The notes under the pieces are model-generated. The model saw only the letters and a program-made list of their open reading frames with translations. It did not search any database and was not told where the DNA came from. The translations under genes and the position numbers were made by a program. This document shows positions 10,405-19,380 of a stretch of DNA of 46,796 nucleotides, in pieces. This stretch comes from Salinisphaera orenii subsp. halophila YIM 95161 (GTDB lineage: Bacteria; Pseudomonadota; Gammaproteobacteria; Nevskiales; Salinisphaeraceae): the NCBI RefSeq assembly GCF_003732545.1, contig NZ_AYKF01000075.1, forward strand, positions 1 through 46,796. Reading direction: 5' to 3'. Numbering within the stretch: position 1 is the first letter of the stretch; each line of letters starts with the position of its first letter.

Positions 10405-11691
10405 ATGTCCGAACCCACGCTTCGTCGCGTCGCCATCGTCGGCGGCGCCCGCATTCCCTTCTGCCGGTCGAACACCAAGTACTCGCATCAGTCGAACCAG
10501 GATCTGCTGACCGCCTCGCTCAAGGCGCTGTCCGAGAAGTACCGGCTTGCCGGCCGGCGCATCGGCGAGGTCGCAGGCGGCGCGGTACTCAAGCACTCGC
10601 GCGACTTCAACCTGACCCGCGAGGCCGTGCTCGGCACCGACCTCGACCCGCATACGCCGGCCTTCGACGTCCAGCAGGCCTGCGGCACGAGCCTCGAGGC
10701 CACCCTGCTGCTGGCCAACAAGATCGCCATGGGCCAGATCGATTCGGCCATCGCCGCCGGCGTGGACACGACCTCGGACGCGCCGATCGCCGTCAACGAG
10801 GAACTGCGCCGGATCCTGCTGGACGTCAACCGGGCCAAGACCGGCGGCGAGCGCATGAAACGTCTGGCCCGCATCCGGCCGCGCCACGTGGTGCCGAGCT
10901 TTCCCGGCGTCGGCGAGCCGCGTACCGGCCTGTCCATGGGCGAGCACTGCGAGCTCATGGCCAAGGAATGGAAGATCACGCGCAAGGCCCAGGACGAACT
11001 GGCGGTCGCCAGCCACCGCAAGGCCGCCCAGGCTTACGTCGACGGTTTCTACGACGATCTGGTCTTTCCCTACCTCGGCGTCGAACGCGACAACAACCTG
11101 CGCCCGGATACCAGCGTCGAGCAGATGGCCAAGCTCAAGCCGGCCTTCGACAAGGACAACGGCACGCTGACCGCGGCCAACTCCACGCCGCTGACCGACG
11201 GCGCCTCGTCGGTGTTTCTCTGCAGCGAAGCCTACGCGCAGGAGCACGATCTGCCGGTGCAGGCCTATTTCACGCCCTATTCCCGCACCGCGGCGGTGGA
11301 TTTCGTCGACGGCGGCGAAGGCCTGCTGATGTCGCCGACCTATGCGGTGGCCGACATGCTGGACGCCGCGGGCCTCACGCTCCAGGACTTCGACTTCTAC
11401 GAGATCCACGAGGCCTTCGCCGCCCAGGTGCTGTGCACGCTCAAGGCCTGGGAATCCAAAAAGTACTGCAAGGAGCGCCTCGGTCGGGACACGCCGCTGG
11501 GGTCGATCGATACCGGCAAGCTCAACGTCAAGGGCTCGTCGGTCGCCCTCGGCCATCCCTTCGCCGCCACCGGCACGCGCATCGTCGCAACGCTGGCCAA
11601 GATACTGGACGAGAACGGCGGTGGCCGCGGCCTGATATCGATCTGTGCCGCCGGCGGCCAGGGCGTCACCGCCATTCTGGAAAAGCCGTAG
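10405..11691 (+). CDS. Acetyl-CoA C-acyltransferase (FadI-type thiolase)
   Basis: Thiolytic cleavage of 3-ketoacyl-CoA (last step of fatty-acid beta-oxidation) or the reverse condensation. 428 residues. The nucleophile is Cys93 in QQACGTSLEA; HEAFAAQ, GHPFAATG (His384) and CAAGGQG (Cys414) complete the thiolase active site. LDVNRAKTGGERMKRL and RLTAANSTPLTDGAS-like blocks match the FadI branch better than FadA. ATG 10405 has GGAGG at 10396-10400. No fadJ-like partner is adjacent, and an intrinsic terminator follows directly, so it is a single-gene unit divergent from groES. Confidence 0.9.
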   Translation: MSEPTLRRVAIVGGARIPFCRSNTKYSHQSNQDLLTASLKALSEKYRLAGRRIGEVAGGAVLKHSRDFNLTREAVLGTDLDPHTPAFDVQQACGTSLEATLLLANKIAMGQIDSAIAAGVDTTSDAPIAVNEELRRILLDVNRAKTGGERMKRLARIRPRHVVPSFPGVGEPRTGLSMGEHCELMAKEWKITRKAQDELAVASHRKAAQAYVDGFYDDLVFPYLGVERDNNLRPDTSVEQMAKLKPAFDKDNGTLTAANSTPLTDGASSVFLCSEAYAQEHDLPVQAYFTPYSRTAAVDFVDGGEGLLMSPTYAVADMLDAAGLTLQDFDFYEIHEAFAAQVLCTLKAWESKKYCKERLGRDTPLGSIDTGKLNVKGSSVALGHPFAATGTRIVATLAKILDENGGGRGLISICAAGGQGVTAILEKP

Positions 11692-11715
11692 CGCCCATCG
11701 AGACGGTAGTAATCG

Positions 11716-11740
11716 AAGGCGGGCTCCGGCCCGCCTTTTT
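11716..11740 (+). terminator. Rho-independent terminator after the thiolase gene
   Basis: Perfect stem GGCGGGC/GCCCGCC with a TCCG loop, followed by five T residues and preceded by AA pairing with the first Ts; 25 nt after the stop codon. Confidence 0.93.
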
Positions 11741-12003
11741 CATGCGCCTGCCGACTCTACGACGATTTTCGACGTGACGTGCGTCAGCATTTAGGCTCTA
11801 CTTGGTCTGGGTCGGCGCATCCGTGGCGCCGGGCGAGACCCGCGGCCGGCGATACGGGCACGATTAGTGCATCGTGGACAGGGCCCGCGACAACTCCGCC
11901 GATCCGGGGGCGCAACGGTCGACGGGGCGAAGACCAGACTTCAGGGGAGCGATTGCATGCACAACGGGATTCGACGCCACGACGCTGCTGGAACGGGCCG
12001 GTC

Positions 12004-13344
12004 ATGAGCGTCGCACGCGAGAGCTGGGGCACGCGCATCGGGTTCATCATGGCCGCGGCCGGCTCGGCGGTCGGGCTCGGCAACATCTGGAAGTTTCCCT
12101 ATGTGGCCGGCGAGAACGGCGGCGGCGCGTTCCTGCTGATCTATATCGGCTGCATCGTGCTGTTCGGGCTGTCGATCGTGATGGCGGAGCTGCTGGTCGG
12201 GCGCATGGCCCAGCGCACGCCCGTGGCGGCGTTCCGCGAGGTGGCCGGTCGCGGCTGGTCGCTGGTCGGCGGCATGGGCGTGGTCACCGCGTTCATCATC
12301 CTGTCCTTCTATATCGTCGTCGGCGGCTGGACCATCGCCTACATGCTGTACACGGTGGACGGTGCGCTGGCCAGCACTGATTCGGCGTCGCTCGAGAGGG
12401 TCTTCACCGAACTGACCGGCGGCACCTGGATGCCGCTCGTCTACGCCGCCGTGTTCATGGCGCTGGTCGCCGGGGTAGTGCTCGGCGGTGTCGGCAAGGG
12501 TATCGAGCGGGCCGCGAAACTGCTAATGCCGCTGCTGTTCGTGATTCTGCTCGTGCTGGTCGCCCGGTCGGTCACGCTGCCGGGCGCCGGCGAAGGCATC
12601 GCCTTCTATCTGACGCCCGACTTCAGTCGGGTCTCCGGCGAGACCTTCACCGCCGCGATCGGCCAGGCCTTCTTCTCCCTGTCGCTGGGCATGGGCGCGA
12701 TGCTCACCTACGGCTCCTACATGCCCCGCGATCACAACCTGCCCGCCGACGCAACCGCGGTGGTGGTGCTGGATACGCTGATCGCGATCCTGGCGGGCTT
12801 CATGGTCCTGCCGGCCATGTTCGCGGCCGGTATGGAACCCGGCTCCGGCGGTGCGGGCACCACCTTCATGGTGCTGCCGGCCGTCTTCGACGCCATGCCC
12901 GGCGGGCCGATCTTCGGTTTCAGCTTCTTTCTGCTGCTGACGGTCGCGGCACTGACCTCGGCCGTCTCCCTGCTCGAGACCGTCGTCTGCTACTTCGTCG
13001 ACGAATACGGTGCCAGCCGTCGCGGCGCCACCGCCGGCAGCGCCCTCGTGTGCTTTCTGATCGGCATTCCGGCGTCGCTATCGTTCGGGCTGATGTCCGA
13101 CGTCGAGATCTTCGGCCGAACGTTCTTCGATCTGCTCGATTTTCTGTCGAGCTCGATCACCCTGCCGCTCGGCGGCCTGCTGACCGCGCTCTGCGTCGGC
13201 TGGGCGCTGGGCCCGTGGGCGGTTCGGGCCATCGGCAACGACGGCCGCATCGCCGTGCCCTGGGCCGGCGTCTGGCTGTTCGTACTGCGCTTCGTCGCAC
13301 CCATCGGCATCGGCTGGATCCTGATCCAGGGACTGTTCTTCTAA
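12004..13344 (+). CDS. Neurotransmitter:sodium symporter (NSS) family transporter
   Basis: Na+-coupled uptake of an amino acid or related amine across the inner membrane; LeuT fold, substrate not predictable. The first helix carries the family signature GSAVGLGNIWKFPYVAGENGGGAF, whose unwound centre binds Na+ and substrate. 446 residues with about 11-12 hydrophobic segments, as in bacterial NSS proteins. Start ATG 12004 (MSVARESWGTRIGF) is the last Met before the signature; the ribosome-binding site is weak and the upstream frame is not protein-like. The next gene, 42 nt downstream, is another Na+-coupled amino-acid carrier, so the pair may be co-transcribed. Confidence 0.9.
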   Translation: MSVARESWGTRIGFIMAAAGSAVGLGNIWKFPYVAGENGGGAFLLIYIGCIVLFGLSIVMAELLVGRMAQRTPVAAFREVAGRGWSLVGGMGVVTAFIILSFYIVVGGWTIAYMLYTVDGALASTDSASLERVFTELTGGTWMPLVYAAVFMALVAGVVLGGVGKGIERAAKLLMPLLFVILLVLVARSVTLPGAGEGIAFYLTPDFSRVSGETFTAAIGQAFFSLSLGMGAMLTYGSYMPRDHNLPADATAVVVLDTLIAILAGFMVLPAMFAAGMEPGSGGAGTTFMVLPAVFDAMPGGPIFGFSFFLLLTVAALTSAVSLLETVVCYFVDEYGASRRGATAGSALVCFLIGIPASLSFGLMSDVEIFGRTFFDLLDFLSSSITLPLGGLLTALCVGWALGPWAVRAIGNDGRIAVPWAGVWLFVLRFVAPIGIGWILIQGLFF

Positions 13345-13386
13345 CCAACGCTCGCGGCGCAAGCCGCATTCAAGGGGGATTCGAAC

Positions 13387-14730
13387 ATGGAAGCGCTTTC
13401 CGATTTTCTGAGCACGCTCAGCAGCTGGGTCTGGGGCCCGGTAATGCTGATCCTGCTGCTGGGCACCGGCCTCTACCTGACCATCGGGCTGCGCGGCATG
13501 CCGCAGCGCAAGCTCGGCTACGGCTTTTCGATGATGTTCGCCGGTCGCAAGCAGACCACCGAACCGGGTGACATCACGCCCTTCCAGGCGCTGGCCACCG
13601 CGCTCGCGGCGACCGTGGGCACCGGCAACATCGCCGGCGTGGCCACCGCCATCCATCTGGGCGGCCCGGGCGCGATCTTCTGGATGTGGGTCACCGCCAT
13701 CGTCGGCATGGCCACCAAGTACGGCGAGGCCGTGCTGGCCGTGAACTATCGCGAGACCAACGCCGAAGGCAACTATGTCGGCGGGCCGATGTACTACATC
13801 CGCAACGGGCTCGGCGCGAACTGGAAATGGCTGGCCTTCGCCTTCGCGCTGTTCGCCACCGTGGCGGCCTTCGGCATCGGCAACACGGTGCAGTCCAACT
13901 CGGTGTCGCAGGTGTTTCGCGAGACCCTGAACGTGCCCTCCTGGCTGACCGGACTGGTGCTGGCCGCCGGCGTGTTCGCGGTCATCATCGGCGGCGTCCA
14001 GCGCCTGGCCCGGGTCACCGAGAAACTCGTGCCGATCATGGCGATCATCTACGTGCTGGGCGCGCTGCTGGTGCTGATTCTCAACGCCGGCGCTGTACCG
14101 GGGGCGATCGCGCTGATCTTCTCCGACGCCTTCACCGGCACCGCGGCCACCGGCGGCTTCGCGGGTGCGGGCATCATCATGGCGATCCGTTTCGGCGTCG
14201 CCCGCGGCATCTTCTCCAACGAAGCCGGCCTGGGCAGCGCGCCGATCGCCCACGCCGCCGCGCGTACCAACAGCCCCGTGCGTCAGGGCGTGGTCGCGAT
14301 GCTGGGCACCTTCATCGACACCATCATCGTGTGCACCATGACGGCGCTCGTGATCATCGCCACCGGCGCCTGGTCGTCGGGCACCACCGGCGCGCAGCTG
14401 TCCTCCGAGGCCTTCACCACCGGCATGCCCGGACCGGGCGGCTGGATCGTGAGCTTCGGCCTGGTGATCTTCGCCTTCTCGACCATGCTCGCCTGGAGCT
14501 ACTACGGCGAGCGCACGGCCGAGTACATCTTCGGCTCCAGGGTGATCACGCCCTACCGCATCCTCTGGGTGATCGCGGTGTTCGTGGGCGCGATCGCCCA
14601 GCTCGACTTCGTCTGGCTGGTGGCCGACGTGATGAACGCCCTCATGGCCGTACCGAACCTGATCGCGCTGATCCTGCTTGGCCCGGTCGTGTTCAAGCTC
14701 ACGCGGACGTATTTCAACAACCGAACGTAG
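13387..14730 (+). CDS. Alanine/glycine:cation symporter (AGCS) family protein
   Basis: Na+- or H+-coupled uptake of small neutral amino acids (alanine or glycine in characterised members). 447 residues, many membrane helices; family blocks include ALATALAATVGTGNIAGVATAI, GPGAIFWMWVTAIVGMATKYGE, NYVGGPMYYI and GIFSNEAGLGSAPIAHAAA. The ATG is preceded by AAGGGGG 9-10 nt upstream. It lies 42 nt after the NSS transporter and upstream of hemH, separated from it by a strong hairpin. The substrate is inferred from the family only. Confidence 0.92.
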   Translation: MEALSDFLSTLSSWVWGPVMLILLLGTGLYLTIGLRGMPQRKLGYGFSMMFAGRKQTTEPGDITPFQALATALAATVGTGNIAGVATAIHLGGPGAIFWMWVTAIVGMATKYGEAVLAVNYRETNAEGNYVGGPMYYIRNGLGANWKWLAFAFALFATVAAFGIGNTVQSNSVSQVFRETLNVPSWLTGLVLAAGVFAVIIGGVQRLARVTEKLVPIMAIIYVLGALLVLILNAGAVPGAIALIFSDAFTGTAATGGFAGAGIIMAIRFGVARGIFSNEAGLGSAPIAHAAARTNSPVRQGVVAMLGTFIDTIIVCTMTALVIIATGAWSSGTTGAQLSSEAFTTGMPGPGGWIVSFGLVIFAFSTMLAWSYYGERTAEYIFGSRVITPYRILWVIAVFVGAIAQLDFVWLVADVMNALMAVPNLIALILLGPVVFKLTRTYFNNRT

Positions 14731-14754
14731 GCGTCGATCCCGGCCAACGCCGGA

Positions 14755-14788
14755 GCGCGGGATGCAGCCGGGCTGTTGCATCCCGCGC
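14755..14788. repeat. Strong inverted repeat between the AGCS gene and hemH
   Basis: Perfect 12-bp arms GCGCGGGATGCA (14755-14766) and TGCATCCCGCGC (14777-14788) around 10 nt. No T-run follows on either strand, so it is not a classical intrinsic terminator; it may limit read-through or protect mRNA ends. Confidence 0.7.
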
Positions 14789-14833
14789 CATCGACCTCAC
14801 GTATCGCAGTCTGCAACACGATAGCGAGAGGAC

Positions 14834-15838
14834 ATGATGGGTTCGCGCCGCGCACCGCGCCCGATCGGGGTGCTGTTCACCAACCTGGGCACGCCCGACG
14901 ACACCTCCGTATCCGCGGTCAGACGCTATCTCGCCGAATTTCTGAGCGACCGTCGGGTGGTGGATCTCAACCGCGCGCTGTGGCTGCCCATCCTCTACGG
15001 CATCATCCTCACCTTCCGGCCCAAGAACTCGGCCGAGGGCTATCGTTCGGTCTGGACCGACGAGGGATCGCCGCTGCTGGTGTACGCCAAGCGCCAGGCG
15101 GCGGGCATCCAGAAACGTCTCGATGCCGAGGTCGAGCGACCGGTGCAGGTGGCGCTCGGCATGCGCTACGGCAATCCGTCGATCGAGAGCGGGCTGCGGG
15201 AACTGGATGCCGCGGGCTGCAAGCAGGTGCTGGTCTGCCCGGCCTATCCGCAGTATTCGGCCACCACCGTGGCCACGACCTTCGACAAGGTCAGCGAAGT
15301 GCTCGCGGACTGGGCCGAACCGCCCGCCCTGCGCCAGATCAATCGTTACTACGACGAGCCGGGCTACATCGTCGCGCTGGCCAATTCGGTGCGCGAGCAC
15401 TGGGCCGAACACGGCCGCGCGGAGCGGCTGGTGATGTCCTTTCACGGCATCCCGAAACGCTACGTCAAACAGGGCGACCCCTACCCCCGCGACTGCGGCG
15501 TCACCGCGCAACTGCTAGCCGAGGAGCTGGGCCTGGGGCGGGACGAGTACAAGGTCTGCTTCCAGAGCCGCTTCGGTCGCGAGCCGTGGCTGCAGCCCTA
15601 TCTCGACGAGACGATGAAGGCCTGGGGCGCGCGTGGCGTCAAGACGGTCGACGTGATCTGCCCCGGATTCTCGGCCGACTGCCTAGAGACGCTCGAGGAG
15701 ATCAAGGAGGAGAATCGCGGCTATTTCGAAGAGGCCGGCGGCGAGTCGCTGCGTTATATTCCGGCCCTCAACGACCGCGACGACCACATCGACTTTCTCG
15801 CCGGCCTGATCAAGCGCGAGCTGTCGGGCTGGATCTGA
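14834..15838 (+). CDS. hemH: Ferrochelatase
   Basis: Inserts Fe2+ into protoporphyrin IX to make protoheme, at the inner face of the membrane. 334 residues. Catalytic His204 in VMSFHGIPKRY and Glu285 in PGFSADCLETLEEI are present, as are TNLGTPD at the N-terminus and CPAYPQYSATT. GAGAGGA lies just upstream of two adjacent ATGs (14834 and 14837), so the start is certain to one codon. sohB follows 34 nt downstream on the same strand, possibly in one transcript. Confidence 0.96.
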   Translation: MMGSRRAPRPIGVLFTNLGTPDDTSVSAVRRYLAEFLSDRRVVDLNRALWLPILYGIILTFRPKNSAEGYRSVWTDEGSPLLVYAKRQAAGIQKRLDAEVERPVQVALGMRYGNPSIESGLRELDAAGCKQVLVCPAYPQYSATTVATTFDKVSEVLADWAEPPALRQINRYYDEPGYIVALANSVREHWAEHGRAERLVMSFHGIPKRYVKQGDPYPRDCGVTAQLLAEELGLGRDEYKVCFQSRFGREPWLQPYLDETMKAWGARGVKTVDVICPGFSADCLETLEEIKEENRGYFEEAGGESLRYIPALNDRDDHIDFLAGLIKRELSGWI

Positions 15839-15872
15839 GCGCCCACCCTTCGCCCCTCAAAGAGACTTCTGC

Positions 15873-16928
15873 ATGGAGCTGATCGCGGATTTCGCCGTCG
15901 AGTACGGCCTGTTCTTGGCCAAGGCCGCCACCCTCGTCATCGCTTTCGGCCTGGCCGCGGCATGGCTGCTGTCGGCCATCGTGCAGGCGCGCGCGGCGGC
16001 GCGGCGGGACGACTTGCAGGTTGAGCACATCAACCGGCGCCTGGAGCGCATGGCGGACACGCTCAACGCCACCCTGCTCAACCCGACCGAGCGCAAGGCC
16101 CGCCACAAGCGCCGCAAGACCGAGCGCAAACAGCAGGAAAAGGCGGAGAAGCTCGGCAAGCGCCACGAAGCCGCGCGCCTGTTCGTGCTGGATTTCGACG
16201 GCGACATCCGCGCCTCGGCCACCGAGCCGCTGCGCGAGACCATCAACGGCATCCTGCAGATCGCCGAGCCCAACGACGAGGTGCTCGTGCGCCTGGAATC
16301 GGCCGGGGGCATGGTGCACAGCTACGGCCTGGCCGCCTCGCAGCTGGTCCGCCTGCGCGAGGCCGGCCTGAAGCTGACCATCGCCGTCGACCGGCTCGCG
16401 GCCAGCGGCGGCTACATGATGGCCTGCGTGGGCGAGCGCATCGTCGCCGCGCCGTTCGCCATCATCGGTTCCATCGGCGTGGTCGCGCAGGTACCCAATT
16501 TCCACCGGCTGCTGCAGGACAAGCACATCGACTTCGAGATGCACACCGCCGGTGAGCACAAGCGCACGCTGACCGTGTTCGGCGAGAACACCGAGGCCGG
16601 GCGCGAGAAGTTTCGCGAAGAGCTCGAGGACACCCACGGCCTGTTCAAGTCGTTCGTCAACCGCTACCGGCCCACGCTGGACATCGACCGCGTGGCCACC
16701 GGCGAGCACTGGCACGGCACCCAGGCTGTCGACCTCGGACTCGTCGACGAGATCGCCACCAGCGATGACCTCATGCTGACCGCGGCCCGCGACGGCCGGG
16801 ACGTGTTCACCGTCGGCCTCGACCGGCACCAGGGCCTGATGGCCCGGCTCACCGGACAGGCCGGCCGCGCGGCCAGCCGCGTGCTGGCCGACAGCGGGAT
16901 CGCGCGTCTGGTCCACCATCGGCCGTGA
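15873..16928 (+). CDS. sohB: Inner-membrane peptidase SohB (S49 family)
   Basis: Signal-peptide-peptidase-like serine protease whose active site faces the periplasm. 351 residues: a hydrophobic helix (about 12-38), then a highly basic Lys/Arg/Glu-rich linker (about 70-98) typical of SohB, then the S49 domain. Predicted catalytic Ser178 in DRLAASGGYMMA and Lys230 in GEHKRTLT form the Ser-Lys dyad. Start at ATG 15873 has AAAGAGA upstream. The known role is suppression of defects from loss of periplasmic HtrA proteases in E. coli; here a DegQ/MucD-type protease gene lies 128 nt downstream, an apt neighbour. Confidence 0.93.
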   Translation: MELIADFAVEYGLFLAKAATLVIAFGLAAAWLLSAIVQARAAARRDDLQVEHINRRLERMADTLNATLLNPTERKARHKRRKTERKQQEKAEKLGKRHEAARLFVLDFDGDIRASATEPLRETINGILQIAEPNDEVLVRLESAGGMVHSYGLAASQLVRLREAGLKLTIAVDRLAASGGYMMACVGERIVAAPFAIIGSIGVVAQVPNFHRLLQDKHIDFEMHTAGEHKRTLTVFGENTEAGREKFREELEDTHGLFKSFVNRYRPTLDIDRVATGEHWHGTQAVDLGLVDEIATSDDLMLTAARDGRDVFTVGLDRHQGLMARLTGQAGRAASRVLADSGIARLVHHRP

Positions 16929-17056
16929 TGCCGCGCGGCGCCGGCGCGCCGTTGCGTGGCAGATGCAGTGAAACTCGACGCAGACGTCATGGTCTCAATC
17001 CCGGGACGACCCGGGGACGCCGGTCGTATGGTGTGGACACCAACGAGACATAACCT

Positions 17057-18466
17057 ATGACGACGAACGCCAGCCTGCGTGTATCAACCCTTCTTTTCGC
17101 TCTACTGCTCTACTGCTTCGCCGCCAGCGCCCAGGCCGCCGTGCCGAGCGGCATGCTGGGGGGCGAGGACCCCTCCCTCGCGCCGATGCTCGACAACGCC
17201 CTGCCGGCGGTCGTGAACGTGGTGGTCACCGGCAAGGCCCAGCAGATGCCGGACAACCCGCTGTTCAACGATCCGTTCTTCCGGCGCTTCTTCGATATGC
17301 CCGACCAGCAGCAGCGCCGCGCGCCGCAGCGGCCCTCGGCGGCGGGCTCCGGCGTCATCGTGGACGCCGACAAGGGCATCGTGATCACCAACCATCACGT
17401 GGTGAAGGACGCCGAAGAGATCACGGTGCGTCTCAACGACGACCGCGAGTACGAGGCCGAGCTGATCGGCGACGATCCGGAGACCGACATCGCCGTCATC
17501 CAGATCGACGCGGACAACCTCACCGAGCTGCCGATCGCGGACTCCGACAAGCTGCGGGTCGGCGATTTCGTGGTCGCCATCGGCAACCCCTTCGGCCTAC
17601 GCCAGACGGTGACCTCTGGCATCGTCAGCGGCCTCGGCCGCCATGGCCTGGGCAACCGCTACGAGGACTTCATCCAGACCGACGCCTCGATCAACCCGGG
17701 CAATTCGGGCGGCGCCCTCGTCAACCTCGAGGGCGAGCTGGTCGGCATCAACAGCGCCATCCTGTCCCGGACCGGCGGCAACATCGGCATCGGCTTCGCG
17801 ATTCCGAGCAATCTGGTCAACAGCGTCTATGAACAGCTGTCCGAGTACGGCGAGGTCAAGCGCGGCCGGCTCGGCGTGGTCGGCCAGAACCTGACCGACG
17901 ATCTGGCCAAGGCCTTCGATCTGGATATCAACCAGGGCGTGGTCGTGGCCCAGGTCATGCCGGATTCGCCCGCCGACAAGGCCGGGATCCGCGAGCGCGA
18001 CGTGATCACCCGGGTCAACGGCAAGGAGATCACCGATTTCTCCCAGCTCGCCAACGCCATCGGTCTGAAATCGCCCGGCGAAAAGGTCCGGATCACGCTC
18101 GTGCGCGACGGTGACGAGCGCGAGGTCAAGGCCACGCTGGGCAACGCCGAGGACATGGCCGCCAACGCCAAGGGCGGTGACGAGGGCCAGCAGAAGCTGG
18201 CCGAAGGGCTCGACGGCGCCAGCTTCGGCCCGATCACCGACGACAATCCGCTTGCCGGCGAGGTCGAGGGCGTGGCCGTGACCGACGTGCAGCCCGGCAG
18301 CCCCGCGGCCCGCGCCGGCCTGCGTCCGGGTGACGTCATCACCTCGATCAATCGGCGCGAGATCTCGGACGTCTCCCAGCTACCGGACATGGCGGGCCCC
18401 GACGCCCAGCAGCTGTTGCTGCACGTGCGTCGCGGTCGCGGCGCCCTGTTCCTGCTCATCCGCTGA
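17057..18466 (+). CDS. DegQ/MucD-type periplasmic serine protease (HtrA family)
   Basis: Envelope quality-control protease and chaperone that degrades misfolded periplasmic proteins. 469 residues: signal peptide ending ASAQA (about residue 28), trypsin-like domain with triad His114 (TNHHVV), Asp144 (ETDIAV) and Ser217 (NPGNSGGAL), then two PDZ domains (about 265-360 and 385-469). The LA-loop region has the phenylalanine-rich NDPFFRRFFDM stretch common in the family. It ends in a strong terminator. DegP, DegQ and MucD cannot be separated by sequence reading alone; lengths of 450-480 are usual for all. Confidence 0.92.
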   Translation: MTTNASLRVSTLLFALLLYCFAASAQAAVPSGMLGGEDPSLAPMLDNALPAVVNVVVTGKAQQMPDNPLFNDPFFRRFFDMPDQQQRRAPQRPSAAGSGVIVDADKGIVITNHHVVKDAEEITVRLNDDREYEAELIGDDPETDIAVIQIDADNLTELPIADSDKLRVGDFVVAIGNPFGLRQTVTSGIVSGLGRHGLGNRYEDFIQTDASINPGNSGGALVNLEGELVGINSAILSRTGGNIGIGFAIPSNLVNSVYEQLSEYGEVKRGRLGVVGQNLTDDLAKAFDLDINQGVVVAQVMPDSPADKAGIRERDVITRVNGKEITDFSQLANAIGLKSPGEKVRITLVRDGDEREVKATLGNAEDMAANAKGGDEGQQKLAEGLDGASFGPITDDNPLAGEVEGVAVTDVQPGSPAARAGLRPGDVITSINRREISDVSQLPDMAGPDAQQLLLHVRRGRGALFLLIR

Positions 18467-18489
18467 AGGCCACGCGTTTCGCCCGTTCG

Positions 18490-18518
18490 AGGCCCGGCTT
18501 CGCGCCGGGCCTTTTTTT
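18490..18518 (+). terminator. Rho-independent terminator of the HtrA-family gene
   Basis: Perfect 8-bp stem GGCCCGGC/GCCGGGCC with a TTCGC loop, an outer A-T pair and seven T residues, 24 nt after the stop codon. Confidence 0.96.
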
Positions 18519-18532
18519 GTCGCCCGCCGCAT

Positions 18533-18562
18533 TTCCATCGCCCCGACCGGCGGCGCTATACT
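18533..18562 (+). promoter_or_regulatory. Possible sigma-70 promoter of the TIGR02449-zapA unit
   Basis: TTCCAT (18533-18538), 18-nt spacer, TATACT (18557-18562), downstream of a terminator and 23 nt before a start codon. The -10 is good, the -35 weak. Confidence 0.45.
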
Positions 18563-18585
18563 CGACCACCGACAAGGGAGGCACC

Positions 18586-18783
18586 ATGCATCAGTTCGAC
18601 ATCGCCCAGTTCGAGGACCGGGTCGAGCAGCTGCTCAAGGACTACCGGCAGCTGTTGTCGGACCATCGCGCACTGCAGGCCGCCCACGAGACCGAACAGC
18701 AGCGCAATCGCGAGGTGCGCGAGCGCCTCAACGGCGTCATCGAACGCATCCGCGCGCTGGAAGCGGAAGCCGACAGCGCCTGA
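18586..18783 (+). CDS. TIGR02449-family small coiled-coil protein
   Basis: 65-residue acidic/basic helical protein, nearly all predicted coiled coil (heptad-like leucines in VEQLLKDYRQLLSDHRAL and VIERIRALEAEA). Proteins of this family are found immediately upstream of zapA in many gammaproteobacteria and resemble ZapB in size and helical content; a cell-division role is inferred, not shown. AAGGGAGG 5-6 nt before ATG 18586 fixes the start. zapA follows after 21 nt, so the two are almost surely co-transcribed. Confidence 0.88.
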   Translation: MHQFDIAQFEDRVEQLLKDYRQLLSDHRALQAAHETEQQRNREVRERLNGVIERIRALEAEADSA

Positions 18784-18804
18784 CCCGCCGGAGTCGAGCG
18801 ATCC

Positions 18805-19146
18805 ATGGCCTCAGAAAAACAACCCGCCGCACTGACGATCCGCATCCTCGGACGCGACTACTCGGTCGCCTGCCCCGAGGGCGAGCGCGAGAGCCTGCTC
18901 GCATCGGCGGAGTATCTGTCCCGACGGATGCACGCCATCCAGCGCAAGGGCAAGACGCTGGGCATCGATCGCATCGCCGTGATGGCGGCGCTCAACATCG
19001 CGCGTGACCTGATCGCCGCCGAGCGCAAGCTCGAGCGCCAGGGGGTCGAGCCAGGGGCCGGCACGCCGGCCGGCGACGACCCAATCGAAGAGCGCCTGTC
19101 TCAGTTGCAGCTGCGTATCGAATCAGCGCTTGATGACCGCGGCTAG
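18805..19146 (+). CDS. zapA: Cell division protein ZapA
   Basis: Promotes FtsZ filament bundling at the division ring. 113 residues: N-terminal ZapA fold (LTIRILGRDYSVACPEGERESLLASAEYL), then a long coiled-coil helix beginning IDRIAVMAALNIARDLIAAE that drives tetramer formation, with a Gly/Ala/Pro-rich break around residues 80-90. ATG 18805 gives the expected length. The last codons of the gene contain the -35 element of the 6S RNA promoter. Confidence 0.95.
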   Translation: MASEKQPAALTIRILGRDYSVACPEGERESLLASAEYLSRRMHAIQRKGKTLGIDRIAVMAALNIARDLIAAERKLERQGVEPGAGTPAGDDPIEERLSQLQLRIESALDDRG

Positions 19147-19158
19147 CACCCGTAGTAT
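19130..19158 (+). promoter_or_regulatory. Sigma-70 promoter of 6S RNA
   Basis: TTGATG (19130-19135), 17-nt spacer, TAGTAT (19153-19158). The -35 lies within the 3' end of zapA. Initiation about 7 nt downstream coincides with the 5' base of the predicted 6S RNA stem. Confidence 0.75.
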
Positions 19159-19163
19159 CCGAG

Positions 19164-19358
19164 TTGCCGGCACTCCTGCAGTGTTCGACGGCCTCCCGGT
19201 TCCCCTTGAGCCTAATTACCTAACCAGGGGCCGGTAAGCGTCGCAGGTGAGTATGCCCGCCCTGGCTGCGGGAAACCTAATGCGACGTGGAACGCCCCAC
19301 TTGAGCGCTTGTCTCAAGGTCAGTGGACGGCTGACGGCACAGGCGGGAGTGTCGGTTC
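19164..19358 (+). ncRNA. ssrS: 6S RNA
   Basis: Global regulator that mimics an open promoter and sequesters sigma-70 RNA polymerase in stationary phase. It sits in the conserved place between zapA and the 5-formyltetrahydrofolate cyclo-ligase gene. The closing stem pairs CCGGCACTCC (from 19167) with GGAGTGTCGG (to 19355). Internal blocks resemble the E. coli RNA, including TTCCCCTTGAGCC, GGTGAGTATGCCCG, AAACCTAATGCGACG and the late TTGAG...CTCAAGG hairpin. Length about 195 nt against the usual 180-190. Ends are estimated to within several bases. Confidence 0.92.
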
Positions 19359-19380
19359 TCCCTTCATCAAGATCCATGCG

